Shown: one piece after another, positions 1 through 11,163 of the stretch
How the letters are laid out: every line of letters begins with the position of its first letter
How positions within the stretch are numbered: the stretch's first letter is position 1
Assembly: GCA_963854835.1 (NCBI GenBank)
Contig: OY978526.1
Span: 47,583,140-47,647,139 of the forward strand
Length of the DNA: 64,000 nucleotides
Direction of reading: 5' to 3'
DNA from: Megamerina dolium
Taxonomy: Eukaryota > Arthropoda > Insecta > Diptera > Megamerinidae
Made by a program: the position numbers and the translations under genes
Notes under the pieces: generated by a model
Seen by the model: the letters and a program-made list of their open reading frames with translations, nothing else
Told to the model about the DNA's origin: nothing
Databases searched by the model: none

Positions 1-389
1 TCGATAACTACATTTTTAAAATAATTGCATGTGGTTGTGGAATTTGTAGCAATGTGTAATTGAAATGATCGTCTAGTGAAACATAGTATTATACTTTTTT
101 TTTACCGTAAATGAGTATGCTTCATTCAAAAATCATCTCGTGAAATGTAATATGACCTATGTTTTCATCGTAAATGTATGATGCTGCGGTAAGTACTTGT
201 GTATGGGCGTATTATTATCGTGGTAATCCTTTCAAAAACGGTACAAACACATAAAGACTTGTAATAATTTTTCATACACTTAGTTTATCCCATAGGAAAT
301 GTGTAAGTAACATATCATTACTAAGTACACCTACTTGGTCAAATGTGTTTCCACAGGATAAAATACACAAAATTTTTTTACACATTACT
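1..389. other. Unassigned AT-rich flank
   Basis: No coding, RNA or repeat signal recognised. The sequence is AT-rich with short T runs. Open frames here are short and lack any motif. Confidence 0.5.
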
Positions 390-400
390 TTAAGTTTAAG

Positions 401-720
401 TGGGTGTCGGAGCTCAGTGGTTAATGCGTTGTTATTTGTAGGCCGTAGGTTCAATTCCCTGCTGAAGCCAAACCTTATTATCGAAAATAATCTTCTTTCA
501 AATGATACCCACCTATCGTCAAGTAATTGGAAATTCTTCCAGCAGTAAAAATTTGCTAAGAAAATCCCTCTAAAAGAATTCTGTGACAAGGGTTCTTCCG
601 TTCGGGATCGGCTAACATAAGTAGGTCCCTTCCAATACTGTCCAAAATTTCACACGCACAACAGTACTGGAAGAGAAGCTCGGTCAAAGGGCCCTCCGGT
701 GACACATATTTCTTTTTTTA
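401..720 (+). repeat. tRNA-derived SINE, copy 1
   Basis: The 5' head looks like a tRNA: an A-box-like GAGCTCAGTGG at 410-420 and a B-box-like GGTTCAATTCC at 448-458. A tRNA-unrelated body of about 250 bp follows, shared with the copies near 5.6, 11.9, 14.5, 39.0, 43.2 and 52.7 kb. The copy ends in a T-rich tail after CACATATTTC, not in poly(A). TTAAGTTT occurs just before the head (390-397) and just after the tail (721-728), a plausible 8-bp target-site duplication. SINEs are transcribed by RNA polymerase III and mobilised by LINE proteins. The partner LINE is not identifiable here. Family membership is clear by eye; the exact 3' end is approximate. Confidence 0.8.
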
Positions 721-728
721 TTAAGTTT

Positions 729-1090
729 CACAACATTTATCACTAAACTTCTTTTTACCGATAGGCCCAACGGAATGAACATATTTTTCTCAACGGACCG
801 GAATGAGCTGCCTTTTTTTATCAAGCTGGGCTCCTTACTGGAATATTATTCCTATTTTATACTGTGAAATCACTACCACTAACGATATTAACACATATTA
901 CATCGAGTTGTTAACAAATATTAGTCAGGTCACTTAGCACAATCATTTAAACATAGATATTAACATAAAGGGGGGATTCATAATTTTCTATACATTTATT
1001 TATATTTGAATTTATTACAACAGAAATTTCAATAAAGCACTGTATCGAAATAATACCCTTATCGTTGAATGAATTGAAAATAAGATATAA
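729..1090. other. Unassigned
   Basis: AT-rich sequence with no feature I can support. Confidence 0.4.
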
Positions 1091-1371
1091 CCGTTATACG
1101 GGTATTCGCAAAATGGGGGAATAGAAAATGTGGTCGAATCGACAGATAATGAAATTGGCAGCGTATTAGAACTTGCTGGATCTATCAGAGAAGAAACATT
1201 TGTGGATATGGCTATTGAAGACGTTTCAGACTTGTTTGTCGGAGAAGAAATTGGCGAAGCAGATTTGGTGTAATTGGCATCCGAAGTAAGGCGAATCGAT
1301 TTCGAAGACAATAATTCTGATGCAGATTGTAAAATTAATATCTTCACACTAAAAAATTGCATGAAAGCCTA
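1091..1371 (+). other. Unassigned acidic reading frame with one stop
   Basis: One plus-strand frame stays open from 1091 to 1270, meets a single TAA at 1271-1273, and is open again to 1371. The predicted peptide is rich in Glu and Asp before the stop (pieces such as SVLELAGSIREETFVD and DVSDLFVGEEIGEADLV) and after it (RRIDFEDNNSDADCK). There is no good ATG at the start. It may be a decayed fragment of a transposase or host exon, or chance. I do not recognise a family. Confidence 0.25.
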
Positions 1372-2259
1372 GGCTTAGCAAAAAACTTAACTTTGACTAA
1401 GTGCACGCAAACACCGTAATCTTGCAAATTTTTCTAAAGGGTCCAAAAAATTTAGAACGAAGTTCTAAAGTGATTAGGATATTGTTGAATCAAACAAAAT
1501 TGTTGTGTAATATTAAACTTTAAATTAATGAACATATATTATCTTTAGTAATTAGTGCTGGAAAACCATAATTACTGTTTGAGAGTGAGTTAGCAGAGGA
1601 AGTAAACATCTCTCATCCTATAATTTTAGTTTACGTTTTTCGTATGAAATACTTAGCAGCAAGACTTCTTCCTAAAGAACTGAATTTCTTATCGTACATC
1701 GGTCATTGAGGACATGGTGGTCGTTCACTCACGGAAGACATCAAAACTGATGATGTGATATAAGTTAACGAATACGTTATCCAAACTTGATTCAATTGAA
1801 GGTGTAAATGTAAATAACGTATTGTTGTTTTTGAGCGGCTCGTTGACCAATTTCTTTTTGATTTTCGTAGTTTGAATGTTGTATGTATATTGTCTCATTA
1901 TTTTGTAGATACCATTTTCATCTAATAGTGGCTTCATTCTCTTGATTGTAACAGAGATTTTTCCTTGAGACATGTAAAAAACCAAATAATTAAATTCAAC
2001 TACTTATTCAGCGAAGTTTATTATGGTTTTGTTGACAAACAAATTTTCTTTGTAGGTATAAAACTACTTATTTTCTTCATATTTTAATTAAATGCTTTGG
2101 ACTTTGGGTGCGCACCGCGACCGATATGATATTTTATGTAGCCTTATGCCCAACTGATAAAGTCCTAGACTATTATTAATTTGTAATTTTTGTGGAATTC
2201 CCTTTTAACTAGTTTATTGGGACTAAGGACTAAGGATCAACGTTTTGCCACTGGTGGGT
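1372..2259. other. Unassigned
   Basis: AT-rich, with short open frames only. A minus-strand 86-codon frame (1725-1985) has no recognisable motif. Confidence 0.4.
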
Positions 2260-2700
2260 AAGTCCAGGGGACATGTTCTGATAAGAACAACATCGACTGC
2301 CGCATGTTCGTTTGGGCTCTCCTGTAACCAGTTAGGCTTTTTTCTCTTCCGAGTATTAAGTTATATATAAAACTGCTATTTACCCCACAGAAGAGTTCCG
2401 GATCTATGAAAGGAGTACCCCCGCCTTTCTTGTCCAGGGAATCTGCCCTATTATTACCCTGAAGCCACCGTATTCATAATATGTAGATTCACAAAGTGTT
2501 CTCTTTACCAGGGAATTAAGCAGCTCGAAGTATTTGCAGATCAAATTTGATTAGAATAAGAATATTGCAAATGCAAATGTTGATGCCACGAGTGCCCCTT
2601 TGTAAGCATTCCTTGACTTGCTTTTTGGAAATTTGGTCCTACGCTCCCAACTCCTATACTGCCATCTTCCATCAGTATACCATAATTGTGAGCGCTGTTT
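2260..2700 (-). pseudogene. LINE RNase H domain relic
   Basis: Read on the minus strand and across frames, this contains LWYTDG, the first RNase H motif. Further downstream there is a decayed match to the final motif (GNNRADSLDKKG, compare GNEMADKLARKG in the LINE at 60.5 kb), followed by TPFIDPELFCG, which parallels TPFVGPEPFCG of that LINE. Frames change several times and stops are present. It is most likely a relic of an I/Loa-type LINE that carried RNase H. The edges are not sharp. A gypsy or BEL RNase H is less likely because the segment after the last motif resembles the LINE. Confidence 0.5.
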
Positions 2701-3008
2701 GAAACCCGTTGTTCTCCGAAGCATTAGAGTCACTCCTGACCACTTCAAAATGCTTGGAGAAAACGAATTTTTATCCATCTTGTCGAAAAACGTGGGACAC
2801 TGTAAGTTCCAGATAAAGTCTAACATCTTAATGTACCATAATAGGTTGCTTTGTTTTTGCGTCTAATCGCATAATTTTCGAAACAATATTTATCACGCGG
2901 TTTCGGAATCCCGGGATTGGCATAGCTAATATATACTCGAATATCAGAAAAGTTACTAAGTCAATACCAACATTCAACTCCATACTCAACACATATGTAA
3001 AATATATA

Positions 3009-3486
3009 TTGGTTTAGTAAAAGGAAATCCACTACTTTTCCAATATATGGCTTTAGTAATCTATATCTCGCTTTGTATAACTGCGATCGGGTTTCGCTAA
3101 ATGGAGTTAGAAAGATAGGATTTCGTACTAAATAAACTTCTCAGGCAGATTTACGATTGCTTGACTCAGTATGGTTTGAGCACGCGTCAAAGATGGACAC
3201 CAGTAAAGAGAAAATACGCCAGACGGCTGAAAATGTGAAGAGTTTTTATGTTCCTGATACTGTAACAACTATTCACATGCAATTTTGGTTTCGTCGTTTT
3301 CGTCGTTTCGCACCAAATATCGAAAGTATCGATAAAATAATGGAAATCGTCGAGTCTGACCGTCATGTAAGCACTGTTTTAATTGCCCAGAAGCTAAGCA
3401 TTACACAAAAAACTGTTTGGAACCATTTAAATAAATAAAACCTTCAATTTAATGCAAAAATAATGGATTTCCTTTTACTATACCAA
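3009..3486 (+). mobile_element. Mariner deletion derivative (mellifera-like family), copy A
   Basis: Terminal inverted repeats begin TTGGTTTAGTAAAAGG at the left and are matched by CCTTTTACTATACCAA at the right. TA flanks both ends (3007-3008, 3487-3488), the mariner target duplication. Inside is a shortened plus-strand transposase frame (start MDTSKEKIRQ near 3193). It keeps the helix-turn-helix part (SDRHVSTVLIAQKLSI) and then stops after KTVWNHLNK, so the catalytic domain is absent. It shares its ends and 5' region with the copies at 28.2 and 34.3 kb. It could move only with a transposase supplied from elsewhere. Confidence 0.85.
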
Positions 3487-3488
3487 TA

Positions 3489-5199
3489 TATACATTCTAT
3501 CATCTCCATTACTGTCTCGCTCTCTCTCTCTCTCTCTCTGCTTTTAAAGTCCTCTTTATAATTCTTCTTATAAAACAGAGTCGTATTTTTATTTTGTGTA
3601 AACAAATAATTAATATGTATGTAATATATTTATCTAAAAATTGAAGTAGAGTTTATTCCAATGTACGTATAGCGGCAAAATGTGTGAGGGGAAAATTGTA
3701 AGAGTAGGGTGTATATTACCTCATAATGTGAACACACACATCAGGCGCACATTTTATTTTTCAGTGAATAATTTTCTTTCATTATGGATGAAGAATGATT
3801 TGGATTATATGGGCATCACACCGCACCCTTATGTGCGCACTCTTCGCATTCTGGTTGTTCTGATTGTGTCCTAAAACTAATTATAGCCCGAACAATTTTT
3901 GATTTCCTTACATATGGTCGTGTCTTTCTGTCAATTTAATGAACCGTAATATGGCCAAAGTGGTCCACAATCATAATCGCCTAAATACAGTTTCTTGAAA
4001 AAATAAATTCTACAATCCGGAAGCATTGTTGCTTTGCAAGTTCTATATTCTCAATCGCCATAAGTAACTTTCTTAATTTCGATGGTATCCAGCTGTACAA
4101 GTATACTTAACATATCTATCTATTTGGTCTGAAACTTAGAAGTGTGTATCTATTCTCTGAATAGGAGTAAAAATCATTTTGACAGAGCGCAAAAGATCTA
4201 GGATATAAATCATGTATGTAAAAAATATTTTTGGTTATGACAAAGGCTGACATTCATAATTCATCGATTGTGCTTCTATTACAATGCAAAGTGGCATCTT
4301 GTTTCAAAATGCAACATTTGCGTAATCGATGCGCAACAGATAAATAAACAATGCCTCTATTATTTTTTTCATTGCTCCAGTTAAACAGAAAATGGCTTCT
4401 TCGAAAAAGTAATTCAAATTGATTATTCTTTTAAAATTTTGTGACATTTTTTTTTATGAATTTATAGTAAATCGACTTTCTTTCTTAACCTTTAGTGAAA
4501 AAAGTGGAATCATGAAAGAAAGTTTATATTTCTTACCAAAATACTTCTGACTAAAGGTCGGGTCACTGGCCAAACAAAGATGTTCCAAATGTCCATCTCT
4601 TATCCATAGTTTTGAGATCCTCGAGGCACCAATAAATGTTACTTTCACACAGATATACTTATTACCTCAGAAATCTCAAAAAGGGGTTCCTTTGCATTTA
4701 CTAGTACCTGGAAATATGTACATATCATACATGAACAGATTTATATTTCCCTGATTTACAAAACGCGATAATACATATTATTCTAAGGATCAATCCTATA
4801 TGTACAATACATTTGTTAAACAATACAATGTATATACAACAATGTATCAACATGATATACTTTATTCATGCTGAAACGGAAGAGACAAAGCGAAAGAAAA
4901 AAAATGTTATAACGTGATGCACCATTTGATAACGAGTGCTGTTACAAGGAAGGATGAAAGAAAAGTACAATCCAGTCTTGTTACAACTGTTAAACATTAA
5001 TGGTGATAATATTTTCATTTCTTTTTTAGTACAGTTAAGTTCTACGATTGCGTCGTGTAAGAGCTTTAAAATTATAGAATCTATGGAAGTGAAAACAGTT
5101 TTCATCGCTGTAGTGTATGTTGACCTAATTTTTTTTGTGATAAACTTTAAGATTCAGGAGAATATGGTTTGGACAAGGCGATGAAAAAAGTCACACATC
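3489..5199. other. Unassigned AT-rich stretch with a (CT)n run
   Basis: A (CT)n microsatellite lies at about 3516-3539. The rest is AT-rich with no recognisable gene. Open frames around 3680-3874 and 4866-5184 have no motif and AT-driven composition. Confidence 0.45.
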
Positions 5200-5480
5200 A
5201 CCGACTCACTATATTTCAAGAGAAGTTCCCAAGTGGTGCAATTTCAAGATTTGGTAAGATTGCAACTGGTCTTCAAGTGTGATTATCGTGATTATGTGAA
5301 CAAACCTCTAACTTTTGAACATTTACAGATCAGCATTTGTGATATCATGACCGATCATAATCATGATTGAATTCTGCAGACAGTCTCTTAGCGGTCATTT
5401 AAATCATAATATTGTATATTCCATACGTAATGGCAAGATCCACCCAACATATTGATGATAAAAAGTTTCCAAAGTCAGAA
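5200..5480 (+). pseudogene. IS630/mariner transposase C-terminal relic (DD41D-like)
   Basis: Across frames the plus strand gives EKFPSGAISRFG, then DYVNKPLTFEHLQISICDIM. These match the region around and after the third catalytic residue in the DD41D transposases at 12.3 and 25.1 kb (KFSGRVISRRGD and VYADKPLTLEHLKTNIRHVM). The catalytic segment is damaged and stops follow. No terminal repeats were found. Confidence 0.6.
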
Positions 5481-5614
5481 CTTCACACTGCAAATTTCAA
5501 AATGGGTGACCGTTCTCATGCTATATATGAATATCGCACTTGAATTAACTGAAAGATATTCTTAAAGCTAATATACAAAGCTATACACTAAAGTTACATC
5601 TAAAGAGCTATTTA

Positions 5615-5984
5615 AAAAAAAAAAAAATAATAAATATGTGGCACTTAAAGCCCCGAAGGTCTCATTAGCTGAGCTTCTCTTCCATTACTGTTGTACGTGT
5701 TAAATTTTGGACAGTATTAAAATGGACCTACTTATTTTAGCCCGTTCCGAACGGCAGGACCCTTGTGACATCACTTTTGCTGAGCTTTGTCACAGAGTTC
5801 TTTTAGAAGCTTTTTCATGGCAAGTTGTTACTGTCGGAAGAATTGCCAATTGCTTGCCGACCGGTGGGTACCGTTCGAAAGAAAAATCTTTTCGATATTA
5901 AATTTGTTATGCATCAGCCGGGGATTGAACCACGACCTACAGATCAGAAGGCCAACACGCTAACCACTGAACTACGGCACCCAT
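5615..5984 (-). repeat. tRNA-derived SINE, copy 2, with 13-bp target-site duplication
   Basis: This is the best-bounded SINE copy. On the minus strand it starts GGGTGCCGTAGTTCAGTGG, has the B-box-like GGTTCAATCCC, and ends in a run of T (seen as A's at 5614-5627 on the plus strand). AAAGAGCTATTTA (5602-5614) and AAAGGGCTATTTA (5985-5997) flank it. That is a 13-bp duplication with one mismatch and fixes both ends. The frame at 5707-5901 is only SINE body. Confidence 0.88.
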
Positions 5985-6174
5985 AAAGGGCTATTTAGTG
6001 GTATTTATATCGTATATGTGCCTGTACTTTATATGTGATGACACTAAATGGAGATTTCTACATTAATAATGGATTTCAAAGAATTAATATTTCTTTTGGA
6101 GACGGCAGGTGATTGTGAGAAAGATTAAAACCTATTCAGGTACGCTTAATAAAGCTAAAATAAATATGTTTAAG

Positions 6175-6290
<116 letters not shown>

Positions 6291-6935
6291 TTGGGAGCGC
6301 AAATTAAAAATGCGGGATTTACAACAGATGGCGTAGTTCGGGATATAAGCATCAGACAATACTGAAACTATATCCATGTCATAACCTCATTCCATAGCTT
6401 TCATTTTCAGTATGTGTCATTTGCCCGGAGTGTAAACAACATAGTTTTTTTGGCTCTCAATATGTCAAGTTTTGTGCCCACAAAACAGCATTTATGGGAA
6501 GTTTTGATTTACTTCTTTAATTTGGAGAAAAGTGCAGCTGAATTTTTTCGCTTGGGATTGTCGTAGTGGATCCACTTTTCATCACCAGTAAGGATGCGAT
6601 GCAAAAAACCTTTCCTTTGTTGCCTTTGGAGCAGCTGTTTGCAAGTGAAAAATCGCCTTTCGACGTCTCTCGACTTGGCTTGGCTTGGCGTGTAATTTCG
6701 AGCAATTTGGCAAGTTCTTCTTGCGTTTGACACGAGTCCTCATCGAGTAATGCATCCGATACAGCATCTTCAAACTTCTTCGGCTGTCCTGGACGTTCTT
6801 TGTCTTCCACATCAAAATCACCACTTCTGAAACGCACAAACCACCTCTCGCATGTTGAAACTGAAAGAGCACACTCCGGATAAGCTTCGGAGAGTAATCG
6901 ATGTGATTCAGCTGCACTTTTATTTTTGCAAATTC
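6291..6935. mobile_element. Mariner copy with an internal inversion
   Basis: The left terminal repeat starts TTGGGAGCGC at 6291. The 5' untranslated region and the transposase N-terminus (MSSFVPTKQHLWEVLIYF, then NLEKSAAE) read on the plus strand at 6461-6541. The following part of the same protein reads on the minus strand from 6921 down to 6544: KSAAESHRLLSEAYPEC, then WFVRFRSGDFDVEDKE. The 16-bp sequence AAAAGTGCAGCTGAAT is at 6528-6543 and, inverted, at 6906-6921, exactly at the two breakpoints. The 5' region matches that of the mariner at 23.1-24.3 kb. The 3' half and right end are missing. Confidence 0.75.
6544..6921 (-). pseudogene. Mariner transposase fragment (inverted part)
   Basis: It encodes the helix-turn-helix region and the start of the catalytic domain. 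Pieces seen are GQPKKFEDA, DEDSCQTQEELAKLLEI and HRILTGDEKWIHYDNPKRK. The Asp in TGDEKW is the first catalytic residue of DD34D mariners. The frame shifts between these pieces, and the protein stops being recognisable at 6544, where it runs into the inverted N-terminal segment. The second and third catalytic residues are absent, so it is non-functional. Confidence 0.8.
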
Positions 6936-8448
6936 GATTGGGATTCGATTAAAGTGCCCTTGCTGAATCATCAGCAGATATAATTCCACATTTAAGGATA
7001 TTCCTTTAGGAAAATTTTCAAGCATTTATAATATTTAAAACTGAAGGCAATCTTCAATCTTTTTTTTTTCTTTTTTACTTCCTCCTCTGCTTGTTCTGCC
7101 AGAATGTTACTTTGGAATGGTCAAATAGAAATCAATTCTGCCGACACACTATCTGATGCAGCAGTATTTTCCTGGGTCAATAGGGAAGTCAATTCTTCCC
7201 CGAGCGAAAGTTCTGTATAGAAATAGCTGCAGCTTCAGGGAACAAAGACGTTCATGCGTCATTTTGATAAAGACCATGTTAAATGGACCATCGACCTCAT
7301 CTCAACCCTCGATTCTTTGGGTTTATTTATTCTAAGGCACATCTCTTGGAGGGAGAACGGAAATCGGTGACCGGTAATCCCTAAACAATGTAATAGTCCA
7401 TCAGATTTAACGAAATCCTTCATGTATATTCGCTTAGTGTCTTTCGCCTTGATAGGAATGCAACTTGTTTGATGTACATATAAGGTGGAAGTTTGACGAT
7501 TCAATCTCTTTGTAGCGTCCACAGTTACCTACTCTATATGGCTCTGATCAATAGTGTCTTAGGCCCTGCAAAAGTAACATACCCTTGGCAGTGCTTTAGT
7601 AAGCGTAAGGATCATTAAAAGATGTCAAAAGAAAGTGTTCTTCTCATTTGGTTCGGTTTGCTCTTTGGTTGCTGATGACCTTCAAACCAAACTATGTGAG
7701 CTTGTTTATGAGATTACGCTCAATATATCCTTCTGTCATTTACAAAGAAATATTGTACCGGCTTGGGTTCGATTATATCCCGACAGTAATTAGCGGATTA
7801 TTCAAATGACGTCAAATATTAGAATCCATTATATATATTATCTATGAGTATAACCATATTGATTATAAGGTCCTTCGATTCCCCTCGCTTTTCTATTATG
7901 TATTATTATTTGTCCACAAGATAAAGTACTTTGATTAAAAAGGATGAAAAATACTTTTAATGCTCATGCAAATTATTCCGCAGCACATCTAAATCAAAAT
8001 ATCTACTACTATCTGTAAATTGACAAATATTCACAATCAATGGGAGCAACGTCATACTACTGCACAAGAGTCAACCATGAACAATATAGGTACATATGTA
8101 GATATAAGTGTATATTTAGTAATTTGCAACTTGTGCACGAACATTTTTACAAAGATTGCTTGTATTGTTGCTGTTGTAATTTTACAATTCCAGAGCACAA
8201 TCCTCGTAATCACAGTTATTTGGTGCTAAAGCATGTATGTTAATATTTACATACAAGTTATAGCATGGCTGTAATAAATAGCTATCAGACAAAAAAGTTG
8301 AATGAAAATTATGCAAATTTTGTTGCGTCAATACACAATAGCTATGGAAAAGTGAAAGACTTATTATTATAACTTGGATATTTTGTATTTTATTCTTAAA
8401 GGTTCGTTTTCCGTGTAAATATACCTGATTTAAAAATTGTTGTTGTTG
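6936..8448. other. Unassigned; one 87-codon minus frame of unknown origin
   Basis: The minus frame at 7259-7522 (pieces VKSDGLLHCLGITG and RFPFSLQEMCLRINK) is not low-complexity and could be a fragment of a retroelement polyprotein, but I cannot place it. The rest is AT-rich without recognisable features. Confidence 0.35.
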
Positions 8449-8516
8449 GATATGGCCTACTCGGTCGGACGGGCCGACCGATTTAAGTATATCCTGCACA
8501 CGTAGAGTTCCCATGC
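8449..8516 (-). repeat. Helentron/DINE-1-like 3' end remnant
   Basis: TCGGTCGG and CCGACCGA form an 8-bp stem with a 5-nt loop. They are followed by a decayed TATACCCTGCA-like block (ATATCCTGCACACG). The same order of hairpin then TATACCCTGCAT is seen at the ends of the large elements at 47.9, 50.3 and 57.7 kb. Only this end survives. Confidence 0.5.
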
Positions 8517-8526
8517 CCATCATTTG

Positions 8527-8790
8527 CGCAGTTTTGAAATACTAATCAGCACTCATGGCTCTCTAGAGCTTGCCGTTGATGGAAGTATTCTACCCGTTTT
8601 TATTTATAGAGAAGTAAGGACCAACGATTCCACCTCCCCATAACGCACACCAAATAGTAAGCTTTTGTGGAAGTAACAGTACCCCGTGAATCCCTCGTGG
8701 ATCCTATTCACTATAAATGCGGCAATTTTGCTTCTTGGCATGTCTATTAAGAAGATACATACTCCTCCAATGGCTGCGCGATGGCGAATA
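8527..8790 (-). pseudogene. IS630/mariner transposase fragment
   Basis: In one minus frame with stops this reads AKKQNCRIYSE, then LPQKLTIWCALWGGGIVG, then NTSINGKL. These parallel NKQNCLIWGSENP, HPQKVTAWCTLWSEGVIG and TVTVNSERYG in the DD41D transposase at 25.1 kb. Only the middle of the catalytic domain remains, between the first and second catalytic Asp. Confidence 0.6.
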
Positions 8791-8902
8791 CACTCATTTG
8801 GGTTTTCCTCAAAACTACGCTGTACGCAGCAGCAAATGTTTCTTCGGTGCACACTATACGACATCTGAGCATGCGTATTATTCTTTAGAGTATACATATA
8901 TA

Positions 8903-9878
8903 GGGTATTTCAACAAGAGCTGTTATTTTAAATTTCTCATTATTTTTTCAGGTGGTAACATACATACAACTGTCATCCGTTGACACAAAGAAAAACTAGA
9001 GATTTTCAGATATGGATCAATATACGCCCGCACAGTGCATTAAAATAGTAAAAATTCACTACAAAAACAGTGGAAATATCACAAAGACGATTCGCAAAGG
9101 TAGTGTTTTTGGCCATCATCTAGCGCCGTCTCGTACAGCTATATCGAAATTAATCGATAAATTCGAACGTTTCGGACTAGTTAGTAAAGTAAAGACTCCA
9201 ACTCAACCTAGCTCGTCTGGCTAGTTCACCTGAAAATATCGCGGTTGTAGCTGAGAGTGTGGCTGAAAACCCAGATTTTTCCATTTTAGAACGATCATAG
9301 AAATTGGACCTATCCAAAGATCTTGGCCTACATGCTTATAAGATGCAGTTGACACAAGAATTGAAGCCTTTAGACCATGGAAAGCTCCGTACATTCATTG
9401 ATTGGGTGCTGAAAATGCATGAAGAAGATCATGTATGCATTCTCCAACCAAATTATTCTGAGTGATGAGGGTTATTTTGATCTGAATAAGTGGCAGTTGG
9501 TACAGCTTTTGATGTGGCGGTATCACTGAGCTATATTCTTTTGAAAATGGTGATGGTGCAACCATTTTAGTGAATGGATTGCGTTACCAAACGATGGTGA
9601 CGGACTTTTTTTCCTGAAATTGGTGCTATGGACGTGGACGGCGTTTGTTTTCAGAAGACGGCGCCACATGCCATACAGCTGATGAAACAATGGATCTGGA
9701 CTGTATTGCTTGAAAAAATCCTGGACGTGTGATTTCTGACGAAATGGAGACTTTGAGTGGCCACCGAGATCGTGCAACTTAACACCATTAGACATTTTTC
9801 ATTGGGGCTACGCCAATACCGCAGCAAATATTATAAGCACTCAAAAAAAATATTAGAGCTGTTATTCCCGATATGATA
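8903..9878 (+). pseudogene. Decayed IS630/mariner (DD41D-like) transposon
   Basis: The transposase starts at 9012 (MDQYTPAQCIKIVKIHYKN), a helix-turn-helix N-terminus laid out like the DD41D proteins at 12.3 and 25.1 kb. It continues after a frameshift as SSPENIAVVAESVAENP. Later pieces are broken by stops and frameshifts, and no catalytic Asp can be trusted. GGGTATTTCAAC follows TA at 8901-8902 and may be the left end. The right end is lost: the element is cut at 9879, where a jockey-type LINE 3' end begins. Confidence 0.6.
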
Positions 9879-10543
9879 GATGTCCCCCTCTTAAAATAAA
9901 TGACCAATCAGTTCCACAATGTTCCTCAACAAAGTACTTGGGTATTCACCTCCACAGAAGGCTGACCTGGAAAAATCTCATAGAGGCAAAGAAAACTCAG
10001 ATCAATCTTAAAATGAATCAGTTATGGTGGCTGTTACACAAAAGCTCAAAGTTGAATCTCGAATACAAAGTACTATTACATAAAGAAATCCTGAAGCCAA
10101 TCTGGACCTATGGTATGGCATGACTTACGATATGGACTAAAATATCGAAAAATTGCAGCGAATACAATCCAAGTGCCTGCGAAATATCGTAAACGCGCCT
10201 TGGTATATGAGGAACGTTAACATCCATCGACATTTGAATGTACCCACAATTTCTGAGGAAGTTGCAAAGTCCTGCAGAAGCTACATTCAAAAATTATACA
10301 ACCATCAGAATCCTCTTGCAAAGCAATTGTTGCTTAGCACACGCCATCGACGACTAAAAGAACACACGACACATTCAATACGCTGTGTAATTGCTAAACC
10401 TCGCGACTCAACAAATTGTGATGGAACAACGGGAATATGGCATAATTGTAATTTAGTTTGTAAGATTTGAATACTTATTGTGAGTTTCTACGAATGGTAG
10501 AAAGTTTCAATAATTTCTTAGTATTTAAAAAAAATAAATAAAT
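9879..10543 (+). mobile_element. Jockey-like LINE, 3' fragment
   Basis: This is collinear with 21190-21840 of the longer jockey-like copy and similar along its whole length. It encodes the region after the reverse transcriptase core (YLGIHLHRRLTWKN, KPIWTYGM, NVNIHRHLNVPTISEE), broken by stops and a frameshift near 10120. It ends in an A-rich tail at 10527-10543. The 5' edge at about 9879 falls inside a transposon relic, so this is a 5'-truncated insertion. Confidence 0.8.
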
Positions 10544-10740
10544 CCGCAATTATACGAAAATTTGATGAAAAATTGCATCTAAAGAATTGCCATATGCAAG
10601 AAGAGTCGAGGCGGACATTTGTGCAGATATTGTATTCCATTACTAAGCTTAGAGTATGTACTTTAGATTAAAATAAAATTATCAGATCTTTTCACAAAAA
10701 TATTGCGTTCTTTTATTTTACTCTTTTTTTTTATATATAA

Positions 10741-11163
10741 AATTACTTACTTACTTACTTATGTGGCCATAACAACCGAATATCGATTTAGGCCGAAAAT
10801 AACATGCTTCGCCAGCCATCTCTGTTCTTCGCTAGCTGGCGCCAGTTATAAATTCCAAGTGCCGTCAGATTCTCCAGTACTTGGTCTTTCCACCGGAGGT
10901 TTGGTCTTCCTCTTCTGCGCCGTCCTCCAGCGGGTTCCGAATATAACACCTTCTTAGCTGGAGCGTGTTCTTCCATTCGCTCGACATGACCTAGCCAGCG
11001 CAGCTGCTGGATTTTGATGCGCTTTACTATGTCAATATCGGCATACAGCTCATACAGCTCATGGTTGTACCTTATTCGGTACTCGCCACCAACGCAAATA
11101 GGTCCAAAGATCTTGCGTAGGACTTTTCTCTCGAAAACTCCAAGCATTCGCTCATCCGAGGTG
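10741..11163 (-). mobile_element. RTE-like LINE 3' fragment (copy a)
   Basis: The minus strand encodes the C-terminal region of the element: MLGVFERKVLRKIFGP near 11147, then GRRRRGRPNLRWKDQVLENL and the end WRSMLFSA. The terminal stop is followed by a short 3' untranslated region and a tail of TAAG tetranucleotides (TTAC repeats at 10744-10760 on the plus strand). Short 3' regions with simple-repeat tails are typical of RTE-clade LINEs. The copy is 5'-truncated and the reverse transcriptase core is absent. Confidence 0.8.

Noticed and set aside
7259..7522. 87-codon minus frame, possible retroelement polyprotein piece
   Set aside because: No motif that I can name with confidence. Left as unassigned.
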